Shown: in pieces, positions 47,068 through 59,389 of the stretch
How the letters are laid out: each line of letters begins with the position of its first letter
Numbering within the stretch: position 1 is the stretch's first letter
From: Linnemannia hyalina
Lineage: Eukaryota; Mortierellomycota; Mortierellomycetes; Mortierellales; Mortierellaceae
Reading direction: 5' to 3'
Assembly (NCBI GenBank): GCA_019671135.1
Contig: JAHRHY010000002.1
Coordinates: 2,619,501 to 2,683,500 of the forward strand
DNA length: 64,000 bases
Program-made: the position numbers and the translations under genes
The notes under the pieces: model-generated
Database searches by the model: none
What the model was told of the DNA's origin: nothing
Seen by the model: only the letters and a program-made list of their open reading frames with translations

Positions 47068-50000
47068 ATGGACTCAATCAGACAAGACACCTTCGACAAC
47101 ATGCACGCCGACAACGACGCCGACACCGTCGTCTCCTCATCCACAGAAGACATCAAATCAAAACATTTCTCCCACATCTCTGCCGACTCTGTAGCCACAA
47201 CCGACTTTGGCGACGACGATGACGACAACCATCACCGCGACCTCCATCGTCGCAGCCACTCTGGATCAGACTCGCTCTGCTCTGTCGTCACCGAGACCAC
47301 TGAACCCAACGTACATACCGACAAGGTCTCCTCTCCTATCACCAATGCAACCTCAACACTGTCACAAACCCCACCAGAGAGCCTCACAATAACAACAACG
47401 ACACCGCCAGCGAGCACAAGCATGTTGCCTATCCAGAGAGGAGAGCAGCTCGACCCTTGGGGATCCAATCCTTACGACCAAGAGGACCTCGCCACAACAC
47501 TGCGCTTCCAAAGGAGCAAGGATGATGTCGACGTTAACGAGTTTGATGCCGCTGAAGCTGCCGAGATGCACGATACCGTCACAGGCTTGGCATCATCGTC
47601 CACCTCACCCACCGCAGCCAGGGCTGTGACCTCCTCTACTTCTTCCCTCTCCTTCTTGGGCGGAAACGCCGGTACCGATGCACTCGCCAGGCTCGACCGC
47701 GAATTCGAAATGTTGACCCAAGGTCAAGCGATCCAGATTACCACTACTGCTGCCAGCTCGCCCCTTGCGCTAGACTTCGATAGAGAGCAGTTGGATGATC
47801 CACGCGGGATCATGGAGCGGTCCATTACCGACAAGGACAAAAAGATCAAAATGTCTAAACTGTTCTCCAGAGCCTCCTCCAACGGAGACATGAACAGAGT
47901 CGCCGATATGCTCGACAACTTTCGGGACTGGATCGACCTCGAGGCCCAGGACGAGGACGGAACCACCCCGCTGATCTACGCAGCATGCTTTGGGCACACA
48001 GAGATTGCATTCATGTTGCTCGAGGCTGGAGCGCTGGTCGATGCCCGCGACAAGTTCGGCTGGACCGCCCTCGTCTGGGCAACCAACAACAAGCACGAAA
48101 ATATTGTCCGACTCTTGCTCGAACAGGGCGCCTCTACCTCTGCCCAGACTGCCAAGGGTCACACCATCGTTGACTTTTTGCGCCATGACCCCAACGACAA
48201 CACCAAGATTGTGCAGATCTTTCAGGAACCTGGCCGACGCGACAGTGTCTCAAGTAACGGATCTCTCTTCAGGACCAACAACTCGTCCCTTGGCGACGAC
48301 TTTTTCTACCAGAGCGGGATCGAGGGATTCGAGGAAATTATGGCCGAAAACGAGCGGCGGTACCGGATGGCCATGGACAGTGCCAATGCATTCGATGTCG
48401 ACATGGCCGACCTCTCTTTAGCGGATCAGGTGCGTATCTAGGTGCTTTGTTCTCTATTTTTTTTTTGTTTATTTTCCCCCTTTCAGACTTTCTTCCTTCC
48501 CATCCCTCTCTTCTTGCAGCTGTGTTACCATGGGCGGTGTCAGTCGGCTTTTCCCTACTTAGCCCCTGTCGGCCTGTTTTTTTTGCATTTGAAAGTCTTT
48601 CCCCCCCCCCCCCTTCTTGTCGATTTCTATTTTACCTGTGCGGCATGTGCATGTTGGGACGGAAACCTGTCTTCCATTTCCCTTTTCCCTTTTTCCCCTT
48701 TTCCATTTTTCAGTGCTTGGCGATGCGATCTCTGTTGTGGTCTTGATTCACAGATGACGCCACAGTGAGAAAGGAGAGAGGAAGAGAAACAAGAAAGACG
48801 GTTGCAAGATGGCTGGGCGCAAGAACTATTTTTGTCAAATGCTGCGAAGTGAGAGAGACATTTAAAAAAGGGGCTTTCAAGTCAGATCAGAGGATGTGAA
48901 GGGAGTGAGCAGGAGTGAGCATGAAGGATGAGGTATGAGAAGAGGGGCGGATGATATTATTTGGGCCGCATGCAAGTCTCTTGATCTCGTCCGTGAACAG
49001 AGCACTGCTCTCCTATATTTCTCTTGGATTACTGTTTGTTTGTTTATCATTGAGGTATTTGTCATGTTAACTAACAATCGTTATTTTGCACCCCTCCTCA
49101 ATGGAATGACCCTGCACTCCCAATTAGCCCCAACTGGATGATGAAGGAGAGTTTGAGTGGGATCGCTGTCTGCCGGATCAGATGTTTGTCTTCTCGAGCA
49201 AGGACATCAAGCATATTATCGAGACGACCATCACGACTATGGAGCCTACACGCTCAAGATCTCACAAGCCCATCCCTGCCTACGTTCTATTCTTGGCTGC
49301 AAGATTTGCCCACTATTTCAGTTCACCGGAATTGTTGGAAGAGCTGCTCGAGGCCACTATTCTTGCCGTCAAGAACGTGACAAAGGTATTGTTGGGGGTC
49401 AAGGAGAGCGAGGGTCTACTTGTTCCAAGGCGCTTGTCGGTCTGTGCATAATTTTTCAAGGGACAATGAGCTAACAAGGCTTTTGTGTGTCTTTGTTAAC
49501 ATCGGGATAATTAGGCAAAGCCAGAGGACATGACTCTGACAGCCTACTGGATCTCCAACACCAGCGTGTTGCTCCACTTCCTTCGTAAGGATGTCGGTAT
49601 CAACCAGGCCACCGACTTTCACCAGATGAGGATTGAGGCGCTCTTGCTGGACATGGTTCAGATGATTGTTGTCGATGCCGAGCGGAGGATTGAAAAGATT
49701 CTTGAATCGGCGATGCTCGAACACGACACGATTGCAGGAATGGACGAGGTCAAGTTCCAGTCTGACTGGGCTTTTCTTTGGAGGGGCAGTATGAGCAAGG
49801 CGTCATCCAAGAACAACACAGCCAAGCGGACCAGTTCTCCGTTGTCGCCCAACCTGACATCGACATCGACTTTTGCAGGATCCGCAACCTCTGGCACATC
49901 GACACCCAACACTCAACGACCATTGGCAAGGACATCGTCCTCTTCGATGGTTCCTCTCGCCAACCGCCCTCCATCGCCTCGTCAGCGCCGCATCTCTCCC

Positions 50001-50858
50001 AGAACCATCACGACCATGTTGTCGTCGTTGTTGTTTGTGATGCAGACCTACGACATCCACCCCGACTTTATTCACTATGTGCTCGCCCAGTTGCTCTACT
50101 ACGTCTCGACCGAGGTGTTCAACCGGATGATCTCCAACAAGAAGCTGCTCTCTCGCAGCAAGGCGCTCCAAACCCGACTCAACCTTTCGATTCTTGAGGA
50201 CTGGATCCGCCTCAACAACTTGCCACCCACGCTGCACGAACAGTTTGCGCCCTTGGTCCAGCTGCTTCAGTTGCTGCAGGTTTTGTCTCTCCAGGAAGAT
50301 TTCCCTACCTGGATCGAGACCCTCAGGAAGCTGGAGCTGTTGAACCCTACTCAGGTCAAGCGTGTTGTCAGCGCTTATCGGTTTGAGGTGAACGAGCCTA
50401 GACTGGGCGAGGAGATTACACAGTATGTCCTCCAGGTCGCGGCAGATACCGAGCGGATGGTCCGCCGGCAGATGATGGACCGAAAACGTGAGCGTCCTTT
50501 GACGATGATGTCGATGACCGATGTGACCCCTGCACCCGCGACGGCGACTGCTCCAGCGACGGCACGGTCATCGGTAGAGACGGTAGCGACCATGACGACG
50601 ACGGCGTCCGCACCTGCAGCGACCCAGCAGTCTCCAGCAGCCTTGTTGACCGAGGCGGAGAAGGCTAGGGCACGACAGCGTCAGCGCGATCAGGAGGAGG
50701 AGGCCACGCTGTTGAACGAGACGCGCAACAGCAAGGCATGGCTCGCCTTGTTGATCCCTGAGAACTTGGCGGAGCGCGAGCATGGGATCGAGCGAGTCTT
50801 TGTCCCCATTATTCCCGAAGAGATGATGTCGCTGCTGGACACCTATTCATCATCCTAA
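47068..50858 (+). CDS. Ankyrin repeat and dilute (DIL) domain protein
   Basis: Exons 47068-48429, 49128-49385 and 49515-50858 give 987 residues. After a Ser/Thr/Asp-rich N-terminus, two ankyrin repeats lie at about 290-385 (GTTPLIYAACFGHTEIAFML; GWTALVWATNNKHENIVRLL). A DIL domain follows at about 520-810: LTAYWISNTSVLLHFLRKD is the signature of the myosin-V cargo-binding (dilute) fold, and QLLYYVSTEVFNRMI belongs to its second half. The tail is Ala/Thr-rich, then Glu/Arg-rich. Fungi have such ankyrin-DIL proteins without a motor domain; their role is poorly known, probably in cortical or vesicle tethering. The DIL domain contains a Ser/Thr-rich insert at about 635-690. The upstream frame is open but begins without ATG and is CT-repeat translated. 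Intron 1 is 698 bases. Confidence 0.85.
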
Positions 50859-51440
50859 ACCACACCTTCAATTTCTTTTGCTTTTCCTTTTGTTTTTTGT
50901 TCATTTTTTTGTCTACTACCATATACAACACCAAAAAAAAATAAACCACGTACCATATCTTTTTTTTTTCCACCCTGTACTTTACGCAAATGTCCCCAGT
51001 TTTGTGAGCAAAGAAAGAGTCATCAAAGTGTTGTAGGTCGAGTCTTTTGCAATGTTTCAAGTAGGCATCGGAAAAGCATACCCTTGTTCCACGTTACCTT
51101 TGGCGGTTTATACATCAGCAGGGGCACCTGTTTTGCGATGACATGACAGGGGAACCGTACAATGAACAGTGATTGACAACCTTCAAAAAAAGTGTGAGAG
51201 TACCTTACCCGTCATGAGTTGAGTGTGATCCCTTATGTTCCAGAATCCCAGTTATTTGGTGGATAAATCGGAGTGAAGCTTGATATTTGATTTTCATTCT
51301 TCTCTTCTCTTCCCTTGTTCCTTTTTTTCACTCTCAATCCAACAAGACATAGCGAAACCCTTCTCACATTCACAGGCGTCTCTCATTTGTTATTCTATCC
51401 TCCCTCTTTTTATCCCTTTCACCACCCAACAATCCACAAG
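50859..51440. other. Intergenic, ankyrin-DIL to cysteine dioxygenase
   Basis: A T-rich 3' region with AAAATAAACC at about 50938-50947, then a CT-rich leader before the cysteine dioxygenase start. No gene is seen. Confidence 0.55.
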
Positions 51441-52371
51441 ATGTCTGCTTCTATTTCTTCCGCCTTTACTACTCCTACGGCCACAGCCACAGCCACAGCC
51501 ACAACCCCCGTCCCAGTGCCAACATCCCTCGACGAGCTCGTCAAACTCCTGCATGCAGAGTTGGGTTCAAACGGACTGGACAGCGAAGGCGTAGATGTGG
51601 ACAGAGTCCAGGCCCTGATGACCAACTATGTCTCCAACGAGGAAGATTGGAAGAAATACGCCCATTTCGATAAGGGACGGTATACTCGTAACTTGGTTGA
51701 TGATGGCAACGGCAAGTTTAACCTCATGATCCTCGCCTGGCCCGAGAACGTTGGAAGGTATGTTTTGATGGTGCTAATGTGCGTAGTAATGGTTCTTTTG
51801 TTGTTTATTGATCTTGTGTACTGTGCTAATACTCTTTTTTTCTTTTTTTCCTTGCTTCCTTTTTTTTTCCATTGAACAATACAGCGCTATCCATGACCAC
51901 TCGGGCTCCCATTGTCTGATGAAAGTCCTTGATGGCAAGCTGCAAGAGACCCTGTACGAATGGCCAGACAGAGTCCAGCTCGAATCCTCCTCCGACCACC
52001 ACTTCGATTCCGGTCTCGGGAGCGATAACAGCGATAGCGACGACTCCTCATGTGTCACCAAGTCCTCCAAATCTGCGCCGATGATGGTCAAGAAGGAGAC
52101 GATTCTGGGCCGGGACGAATGTGCCTACATGTCCGACCAACTGGGTCTCCATCGAGTCTCGAACCCTCTCAAGTCCGTTGGTGCCGGATCCCTGTCCTTG
52201 CATTTGTATACGCCTCCTTACGAGACCTGCAAGACGTTCAATGAAAAGTCATCGATGGCTAGAGCGTCCGGCAAGTGTGTTTTCTTTTCGGAGAGGGGTG
52301 AGAAGTTGCAGAGTTGTCCTTCTGCGGCGTATTCGGCTTGTTCCTTGACCGAGAACGACAAGAACCCGTAG
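51441..52371 (+). CDS. CDO1: Cysteine dioxygenase type I
   Basis: Exons 51441-51757 and 51885-52371 give 267 residues. It oxidises cysteine to cysteine sulfinate with non-haem iron, controlling cysteine level and feeding taurine/sulfite metabolism. The iron ligands are His109 and His111 in IHDHSGSHC and His212 in [11 protein letters not shown]. Cys116 stands where rat Cys93 forms the Tyr-Cys cross-link. [13 protein letters not shown] is also conserved. Between EWPD and the next strand there is an extra segment of about 30 residues, very rich in Ser and Asp (near 140-175), not present in the animal enzyme. The N-terminal 30 residues are Thr/Ala/Pro-rich, translated from an ACAGCC repeat. AATAAA lies at 52584-52589. 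All three metal ligands are intact, so it should be active. Confidence 0.93.
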
Positions 52372-53846
52372 AGGTTCAACTCCTTGGGAGGATGGTTGTT
52401 CCTGATGTGATCAATGCCCTTTTGCGCTGCGGCTCCTTTTTTTCTTCTTTCTTTTTAAAGTTGAAGGGGGGGTAGCTGTCCGCTTTCCTTTGCTCCTGCT
52501 TATGACTCCTTCCTGCGGGGTCCTGATCCAACGGCCTCTTCCTCTTTGTATATCATCCCACTTGTAAAAAAAGCACATTCTTCAATAAAATCAACGGCTG
52601 TATTCTCAATACTTTTCAATATCGTAAAAAATCCTGACTCTGGTCCCCCCCCCAAACCTTCCTGCTGTTTACCGATCGCCCTTTGCTGTTCGTAATCCTG
52701 TTGTTATCTGACTCAAAAATAAGCCGTTGGTCGTTTGAACCATACGTGGAGGAGTTGGCTTTACGTACAAAACGAGAAGGGAAATAATGAATTAGTGTGG
52801 ATATAGTGTTGGCAGGTAAGAGGAGGAAGAAGGTGAGGAAGGAGGTGTTGAGAGGACAGGAGGGTGAGGGTGAAGGTGATGGGTGGAGGTAGGTAGGTGT
52901 GCATGCGAGAAGGAAGAGGACATGATCAGTTGGTCCGTGTGTCCAAAGTTGATCCAGTGTCGAGGGTGCTGCTCGATACTCAAGTGCTTGTTCGTGAGCC
53001 GGTGTCCTCCTGATAAGTTTTATCGGTTCGCTAGAAGAAAACTTGTTAGAAAAAAATAATAATCGTGCAAGGGCACAAGGTAAGCGTCGAAGTATGGTGA
53101 ATGGAATGTGGAATGAAATAGAAAGGAAAAAGGGGGGAAGAAGGAAGAAAGAGTGTCGACAGCAACCTGAACTTCAGGGTCTTTTTTCTTTGCGCCTACG
53201 CTCAAGGAAAACGATGGCGCCATAGTCGGCCAATCATAACTCGTAGTTTCCTGCAGTCGTATTTTAAATCACGTGCAGGTAACATACTGACGCGTGGTTT
53301 GCATGTTGGTGCAATTTCATCACCCATGGCGTTCGAGGCGAACGAACACATATCCAGGCTATGCCTTGTTCATGTAACGGTTGTCGATAGAGACGCAACT
53401 GACTAAAAAGCAATGGAGACGAGACGGAGGGCGACCTACCCTGACAGTGGTCAAGGTGGAGATCAAGGAGGAGACTGGAGACAAAAGAAGGGAGAGAGTG
53501 ACAAAAGAAGTAAGGTAGACTGGGTAAAGAAGGAGAAGTGGCATAAAGAAAACGCAGTTCTTGGCGAGAAGACAGAAGGTTACGATAGCATGCATCCATG
53601 CATGAATGTTCTCACATCCCACACCAACACGGACATGAACAAATATGGCCTCGAACCAGCCAAGCAGGTCTTGAGCGCAGTCTCGACGGTGTTCCTGCGT
53701 GTTTCTGCCTTGACCATAACCCAAAGGCTCTCGTATTGTTTTCTGTTGTTTTGCCCCTACCTCCCCTCCGCCCACTCTCTTCTCTTTTCCTTTTTCTTTC
53801 TCATTCATTCTCCAACACACCTTTTCCTCCTTCCACACCCATCGCA
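52372..53846. other. Intergenic, 1.5 kb, cysteine dioxygenase to TM2 gene
   Basis: 3' UTR of the dioxygenase with AATAAA, a C-run near 52645, then sequence without a secure gene. On the - strand, 52900-53223 shows some gene-like traits (ATG in a good context, a pyrimidine-rich tract with a TTCTTCTAG acceptor), but no donor of normal form. CCAAT (53230-53234) and CACGTG (53270-53275) lie just beyond. The last 100 bases form the CT-rich leader of the TM2 gene. Confidence 0.45.
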
Positions 53847-54879
53847 ATGTCGAATTACGGAGCAACCAATGCCGCCCCTGCCGGAGCTCGCGACCAAGAG
53901 TCACAGGCCCTCCTCAACAACCACCAGGTCAACAACACCGAGGCCAACGACACCTTCTACGGTCGCACCTTTGTTCACGTCCACACCCACCGCAAGCGTT
54001 ATTTCTTCCTCTGGCTCCTCGCTGCCGTCACTGCCGTCTCGGTCGTCGTTGGATTGTACTTTTACGAGCACAAGCACAAGAAACATACTCCTCCTTCGGG
54101 TGACGAGGGACTTTTGACGAGCCTGCGTCCTCCCTCCGTTTGCGAGTCTGACCGTTCCTACCCTGTGGCTATTATCTTGTCCCTCTTTTTGGGCGAGTTT
54201 GGGTACGTTTCTTGCAGGGGAGATGGACAAAGAGAAGGGGGATACTCAATTGCTTAAGTGGAAGGCGTCGTGCTCATGCTTTGTTTGCTTTTCATAGTTT
54301 TTTTTTTTTTTTTTGCTGTGTGAGAGGAAACGATCCCAACTAACCCCTATTTTTTTTCTTACTCTCCCATGAATAGCATTGACCGTTTCTACCTTGGATA
54401 CATTTTCACTGCCCTCCTCAAGCTTGCCACCGGTACGTTCTCTATTTATTTATTTTTCTTTTCCCTTCGCTCTTCAATGTCTTACTTCTTGTTCTCTGTT
54501 ATGGTTGTTTTACGCCCTCTTGATACTGTCAAACCATGGAATCTAAGAAAGAAACACAAAGGACAAAGGACAGATGACGCGGGAGTAAAACAGACAGGGC
54601 ACATAGAACGGATATTCAACAAGCACGACGGGAGCAATAGAAAGTCTGGTTATTTTTGAAGGTCAACAGCCAAACACTTTCAGCCCTCCCCGCTCCCCTG
54701 GTTGTGTTGACCGCGGGGAATGGATAGAATAATAGCATGTAAATACTGACAGCAATCTTGTCCCTTCTACTTCTGTTTGTTTAGTTGGTGGATTTGGTAT
54801 CTGGTACATCATCGATATTGTCCTGATCATCCTCGGAGCTCTTCCTGACCACAACGGATGCCGCTTGATTGCTCCCTAA
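53847..54879 (+). CDS. TM2-domain membrane protein
   Basis: Exons 53847-54202, 54377-54432 and 54785-54879 give 168 residues. A first membrane segment lies at about 52-70 (YFFLWLLAAVTAVSVVVGLYF), flanked by basic and His-rich stretches. A TM2 domain follows at about 103-158: two helices (YPVAIILSLFLGEFG and GIWYIIDIVLIILGAL) joined by the conserved DRFYLGY turn, with Asp-Arg-Phe at 120-122. TM2 proteins are widespread; some act in protein quality control or Notch-related trafficking in animals, and the fungal role is not known. The N-terminus (MSNYGATNAAPAG) is hydrophilic, without a signal peptide. Exon 2 is only 56 bases; its phases match both sides. Confidence 0.85.
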
Positions 54880-55747
54880 ACGTGCACTCATTACGAACCA
54901 AAAAAACAAACCAGCATACAACAACAAAAAATGACTCATGGAGAAGAAGGATGGCCTTCTCAGGGACGACTCTTGTAACGGGCTTGCACAAGTACGCTAC
55001 GACAAACAAAACATTGAATAAATAACCACCTACTTCAAAATGCGTATCACACAGGGACGTTGCAGGTTGCAGGACATATTTCAGGCACAGTGCCTACGAC
55101 CCGCGAGGCAGCGGAAGTTGTTTGCGATATAGTGGATGATGATCTGGGATATGAACAGCATGCTGTGAGAGGAACTGTCGCGTGAGTTTGTGAAAACTTG
55201 TGGTGAATGCAGGGGTGGGACCTGGGAGTAGGACAACTTTGGGTCGGCGTAGACAGAAACACAGCAAGGGTGGTCATCTGGAGTGTATGGCGACTAGGTA
55301 TCCTTTCACCGATAGAACGGTTGCAAAAGCGAGAATAAAAAAAAGAGTTCTGGCATCTTAAGTGACCGAGACGACATAATAGTCTTTGTACTCATCATAT
55401 CATTAACAATTGGACATGGTTAGATGATATTACGCGCTGTCGTAAGTCGCGCACTGATCGTGAGAACAATGGCCAATGATCACCATTTAAAAGAATGCTT
55501 TGCACACGCGCCATGCCCCAAGACTATCACTTTGGATCCACATCTTGCATGTCACGATGCCGCTCCTTTTTCTGCAGGAGCTTTTGCTCAGAACGCACAT
55601 CATGTTTTTTTTCTTCTTCTCTCCCATTTCCTTCTCTACTATTCAACCTAATTATCTGTATCCATAACTGATGTACACCAACTGGCACTCACTTGAACAA
55701 TAAAAAGCGCACATTTTCTTTAATTATTAGCCGTTCGGCGACGCCAT
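54880..55747. other. Intergenic between convergent genes
   Basis: 3' regions of the TM2 gene (+) and the ELYS-like gene (-). AATAAATAAA at 55016-55024 probably ends the TM2 transcript. AATAAAAA on the + strand near 55699 has no clear partner gene. No coding signal is seen. Confidence 0.5.
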
Positions 55748-58700
55748 CTAATCAGAATCGAGGTCCATAATCGAGTCCTTGGGCCTATCGGAAAGTGCAC
55801 CGTTGGCGGCGATCTCAGGCTCATCATCGTCCACCGACATCGCATCAGCACAGCCACGATCACCACCGTCCGCCTCGTCTCTCTTTTCCCCGCCAGTCAA
55901 CGACTTCGTCGCCCAGTCTAGATCCAACCCCTTTAGACTGGTCGAAGGCGCGTCCGTCTCATCCAAAAGCGCCAGAAGAATCCCCTTGCTTCCAGATGCG
56001 AGCTCACCCTTCTGCTGCTTCTGCTTCTTCACATCACCCTCGCGGCGATCTTCCTGCACATCACGACCGGTGTTGAACGACAAGTGGCTCGACAAGGCTG
56101 TCCGTGCTCCGGCAGAAGCAGTGGTGTGGCTTGATTGCTCCTTCTCGAGTTTCAAGATGAGTCTTTCAGGGGCCGGCAACACCTTCATCAACTGATCAAT
56201 CAAAACCTGTCGCTTCTGGCTCCTGCTCAAAGTAAGTTGGGAAGGGCTTTCTCCATTCTGATTACCACCTAACTGCCGGCTGTTGCGACGATTAATCGCA
56301 TCACGATGGAACTGCTCTGCTTCGTCCATTTCACGCTCAACGGCCAATCGCTTGCGGTGCATCCGGATCGCCTCCATGTATCGTGAGCGGTTGACATAGT
56401 ACATGATCAAGAACTCTTGTCCGATCTCGCGCGTCAGTCCTGAATGGCCGTCGCAGTATTGAGTGAACATTCGTTCTTCGGTCTCGTTCATTGTCAACTG
56501 TGAGAGCACCTGTATAGCCTTCCTGTTGGGTTTGTCTATTTCGGTGCATCGTTCAAACATTCGTTGAGTCAGTAAAAACGCACTCAATTGCAAATGACAC
56601 CTAAACCGCAAAGCGACAGTACGACGAACGGACTTACCGAGGAAGCAATGGTCCAACAAAGCAGTGAACAAACGCTCCTTCCTATCTGCTGGATCATCCA
56701 CCTGTTGACCTTCTATGGCAGGATGGTGACTGACCACAGGTGACCTCTGGTAGTAGAAAGCTTCTGTAAAATCGGTTTCAACCATAATTTTCATCTTGAT
56801 ATCAATGAACCGCTCCGAGGTGTAGTCCAAGTCAGCCGCAACGAGAAATTGTCTTGCCAACTGAGGCGATCCATGTTCTGCAATGGCATCAATCACGTCC
56901 TCGATCCAGTCCACCGTCAGTCCCGGCCTCGACAAGTATAACACCGCAGTCTATAAACACAACGCAACGTGTAAATTTACGTTAGCTTTTCCGCTCCCTC
57001 ACTAGTACTCATAGAATCGCGTGATTCACTTGGATGCCGCTCTTACCTTGAAGTCAAAGTGGTCGAGTGCCCAGAATCCGTTGATGAGATCGACAAACTT
57101 GGATGGGATTCTGTATTCCCGAAGGAACTGCTCACTGATATCTCCATGCTGGTTCTTCAAGAGGTAGTACGCCAGACAGTTCCTGTTGTCAGCCTCGAGG
57201 TTGCCGTTGAAGTAAATGTTGGTCCACAAGTTGCGTTGTTGGGCGTGGTTCTTGGGAGGGTACAGCATGCCGACTAAGAATATTCAAACGTGAATGAGTA
57301 TATTGCGCGTTGGCATTGCATACCCAGGAAGACAATACTTCAACATCAAGTGTAACAATCCCCCGGGTTTACCATCGAGTTCGACAAACTCCAAGAGGCG
57401 GTCATAGAAAAGCCTTCCGCCCAGTTGCTTGCGTCGCTGTTCAATCTCGGCCAGTTCCGAGTCGCTATATGTAAACTTGGCCTTTTCCTGGAAAAATGTG
57501 TTGTAGAGCGGTGCCATGTCCCTGCGTGCAGATTCTGGCCCGTCAATCCCCTCAGCCCATTCAGATTCCAACCGGTTAGATTCGATATCGGCTGCCTTGA
57601 CGTAGGTCACGAGCTTGCTGAGGTACAGGACCATCAACTCGTACGAGTTGGTCTGTGGGCTGATATCCAAAAGAGCACCTCCTCCAATATCGTCCATTGA
57701 CGTGACATCTGGCTCTGGTACGTCGTTTTGGTTAATCTGTACCGTGGCGAGGTGGGTAAGTGATGGCACGTTCTCAAAGTCTGTCGAGAAGATGCAGTGG
57801 ACGCGACAACCGTTGGTGTCCTCAGAGACTGTAGTCGTCAAAGTGCTTCCGCCTGTCGAGACCTCGCCTTCCACTGTCGGTGGCCGCACGTAGCCCAAGA
57901 GTCGAGAATCCGATTTCTGAAGGCGGAGGTAATACATTGACACGGCGGGTGATTCCTTGCTCTTCTTGCTGCTACCTGGCCAAGAGCCCTGTCCGACGAC
58001 CAAAAGATCCAGGCCATCATCCTTTGTTGGCTCCAGGGTGAGGTTGGTAATGGGGAGGGTCTTCGAGTGAAGATCCTTGATGGTCAAGAGAGAATCCAGC
58101 TTGTTGCCCTCCTGCGCGTCGTCGTATCGAATGGCAACGACCTTTCCTTCTGATGTTCCTGCCACGATCACGGGGCGGGCTCCTGTGTTCTTGTTGGAAA
58201 GGGTTGCAAGACAAGTAATCTAAACAGAATAACGGTCAACGTATGAGCCCTTTTTGCATTCGTCATTGACGTGTCCATGTGTCGATCCTGGTTGAGATGT
58301 GAAAGCTGCCTTACCGATCCATCTTCCAGCCATTTCTCGTGTTCTGGTTCCTAATAGTCGATAAGAAAAGCAATGGATACATGTCAGTTTCATACTCATT
58401 TAAGGGATAAAAGGTTGGCAATTAACTGCATACACTATAAGCCTACCTTGTTGCAGGAGACTTGCCCGGTGACAGAGACAGTAAACTTGTAGATGGTTAC
58501 CCATCCATTCCGGTGTCCGAGGACCAGAAGCTGTCTCCGGTTGTTCTGGATACGCCCCTTGGACTGTGAATGATCCTCTTCCTCATTGTCTTCTTCCTGT
58601 TCCTCGTCCTGGTTGATCGATGTCGGCGAAGCGGGTCCTTGGTAGCCTTTCTGCAGATGGAATGAGGACGACGATGATGATCGGGAAGACCGAGCAGATC

Positions 58701-59389
58701 CAGGTGAGATTAGTGGTGGGACCGAAGATGACGGGGAGGTAAGGGAGAAGGATGACGATGATAATGACGATGTTGACAAGCGCAGTGAATGTGGTCGCGA
58801 CTGCGGCTTGCCCCATGACTTTACTAAACGATGCCTCACCATGATTGCTTGCTGTGGCGTCACTGTTGCGGCGGTCAAGAGTCGCGGTGGAGAGACGAGC
58901 CATTGGAGTTGAAGTGTCAGCAGGTTCCAGATAAAGACGTGGTCCCGATCCTCGTCGCCTTCCCGTACCACAAACACTATCGTGTGCGATTCTCCAACAT
59001 ATGCATCCTGGACATTAACGATTTGGATCTAGAATAAAAAGTTGAGGTTCAGGCATATACATTGTTAGACGCGTAACCCTTTTCCCTTATTGTTTTGAGT
59101 CCTGTCATTGTTTTCTTTTCGTGACAAGTTTGATATCAGGTATAAAGAGCAGTAGTGGTACCTGGTCACTCCTGAGCAAGTGTCTGAAGCGTTGTTTGAT
59201 ATCGGTGATGGAGAGGGAGGCAAAGACCTTGTCGTGACACGTAAAGGTGTCGCGGACCTCGATGGAGGATGAGTCGAATCGGTAGAACCAGAAAGCGTCG
59301 GAGGCCTTTGCTCCGACGAATGCTGCTCCATGGAAGCCCTTGCTGAAGAACTCGTGCGCGACAGGTCTGAATTCGGTGGGATGGCTCAT
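55748..59389 (-). CDS. ELYS-like nucleoporin
   Basis: Exons 59162-59389, 58447-59028, 58315-58350, 57373-58219, 57047-57273, 56638-56950 and 55748-56535 give 1006 residues. ELYS/Mel-28 links the Nup107-160 (Nup84) scaffold to chromatin. The C-terminal half has the helical ELYS domain: LYPPKN near residue 568, VDLINGFWALDHFDF, then CFLDKPNRKAIQVLSQL and YYVNRSRYMEAIRMHRKRL. The first ~480 residues are beta-rich with repeated strands (FASLSITDIKQRF; VFIWNLLTLQLQWL; LLVLGHRNGWVTIYKFTV) and could be the N-terminal propeller known from animal ELYS. Most fungal ELYS proteins are short and lack it. The tail is acidic and Asp/Ser-rich. The 36-base exon 3 keeps phase on both sides. The last intron (102 bases) has no stop and is a multiple of three. 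Confidence 0.82.

Noticed and set aside
52365..52390. tRNA-like B box (GGTTCAACTCC)
   Set aside because: The T-stem pairs poorly, there is no A box or acceptor stem upstream, and the upstream bases are coding for cysteine dioxygenase.
57325..57372. Donor at CCTGG/GTATGC in the ELYS-like gene
   Set aside because: It gives phase 2, which puts the next exon (LYPPKN) out of frame. The donor at GATG/GTAAAC gives phase 1 and fits.
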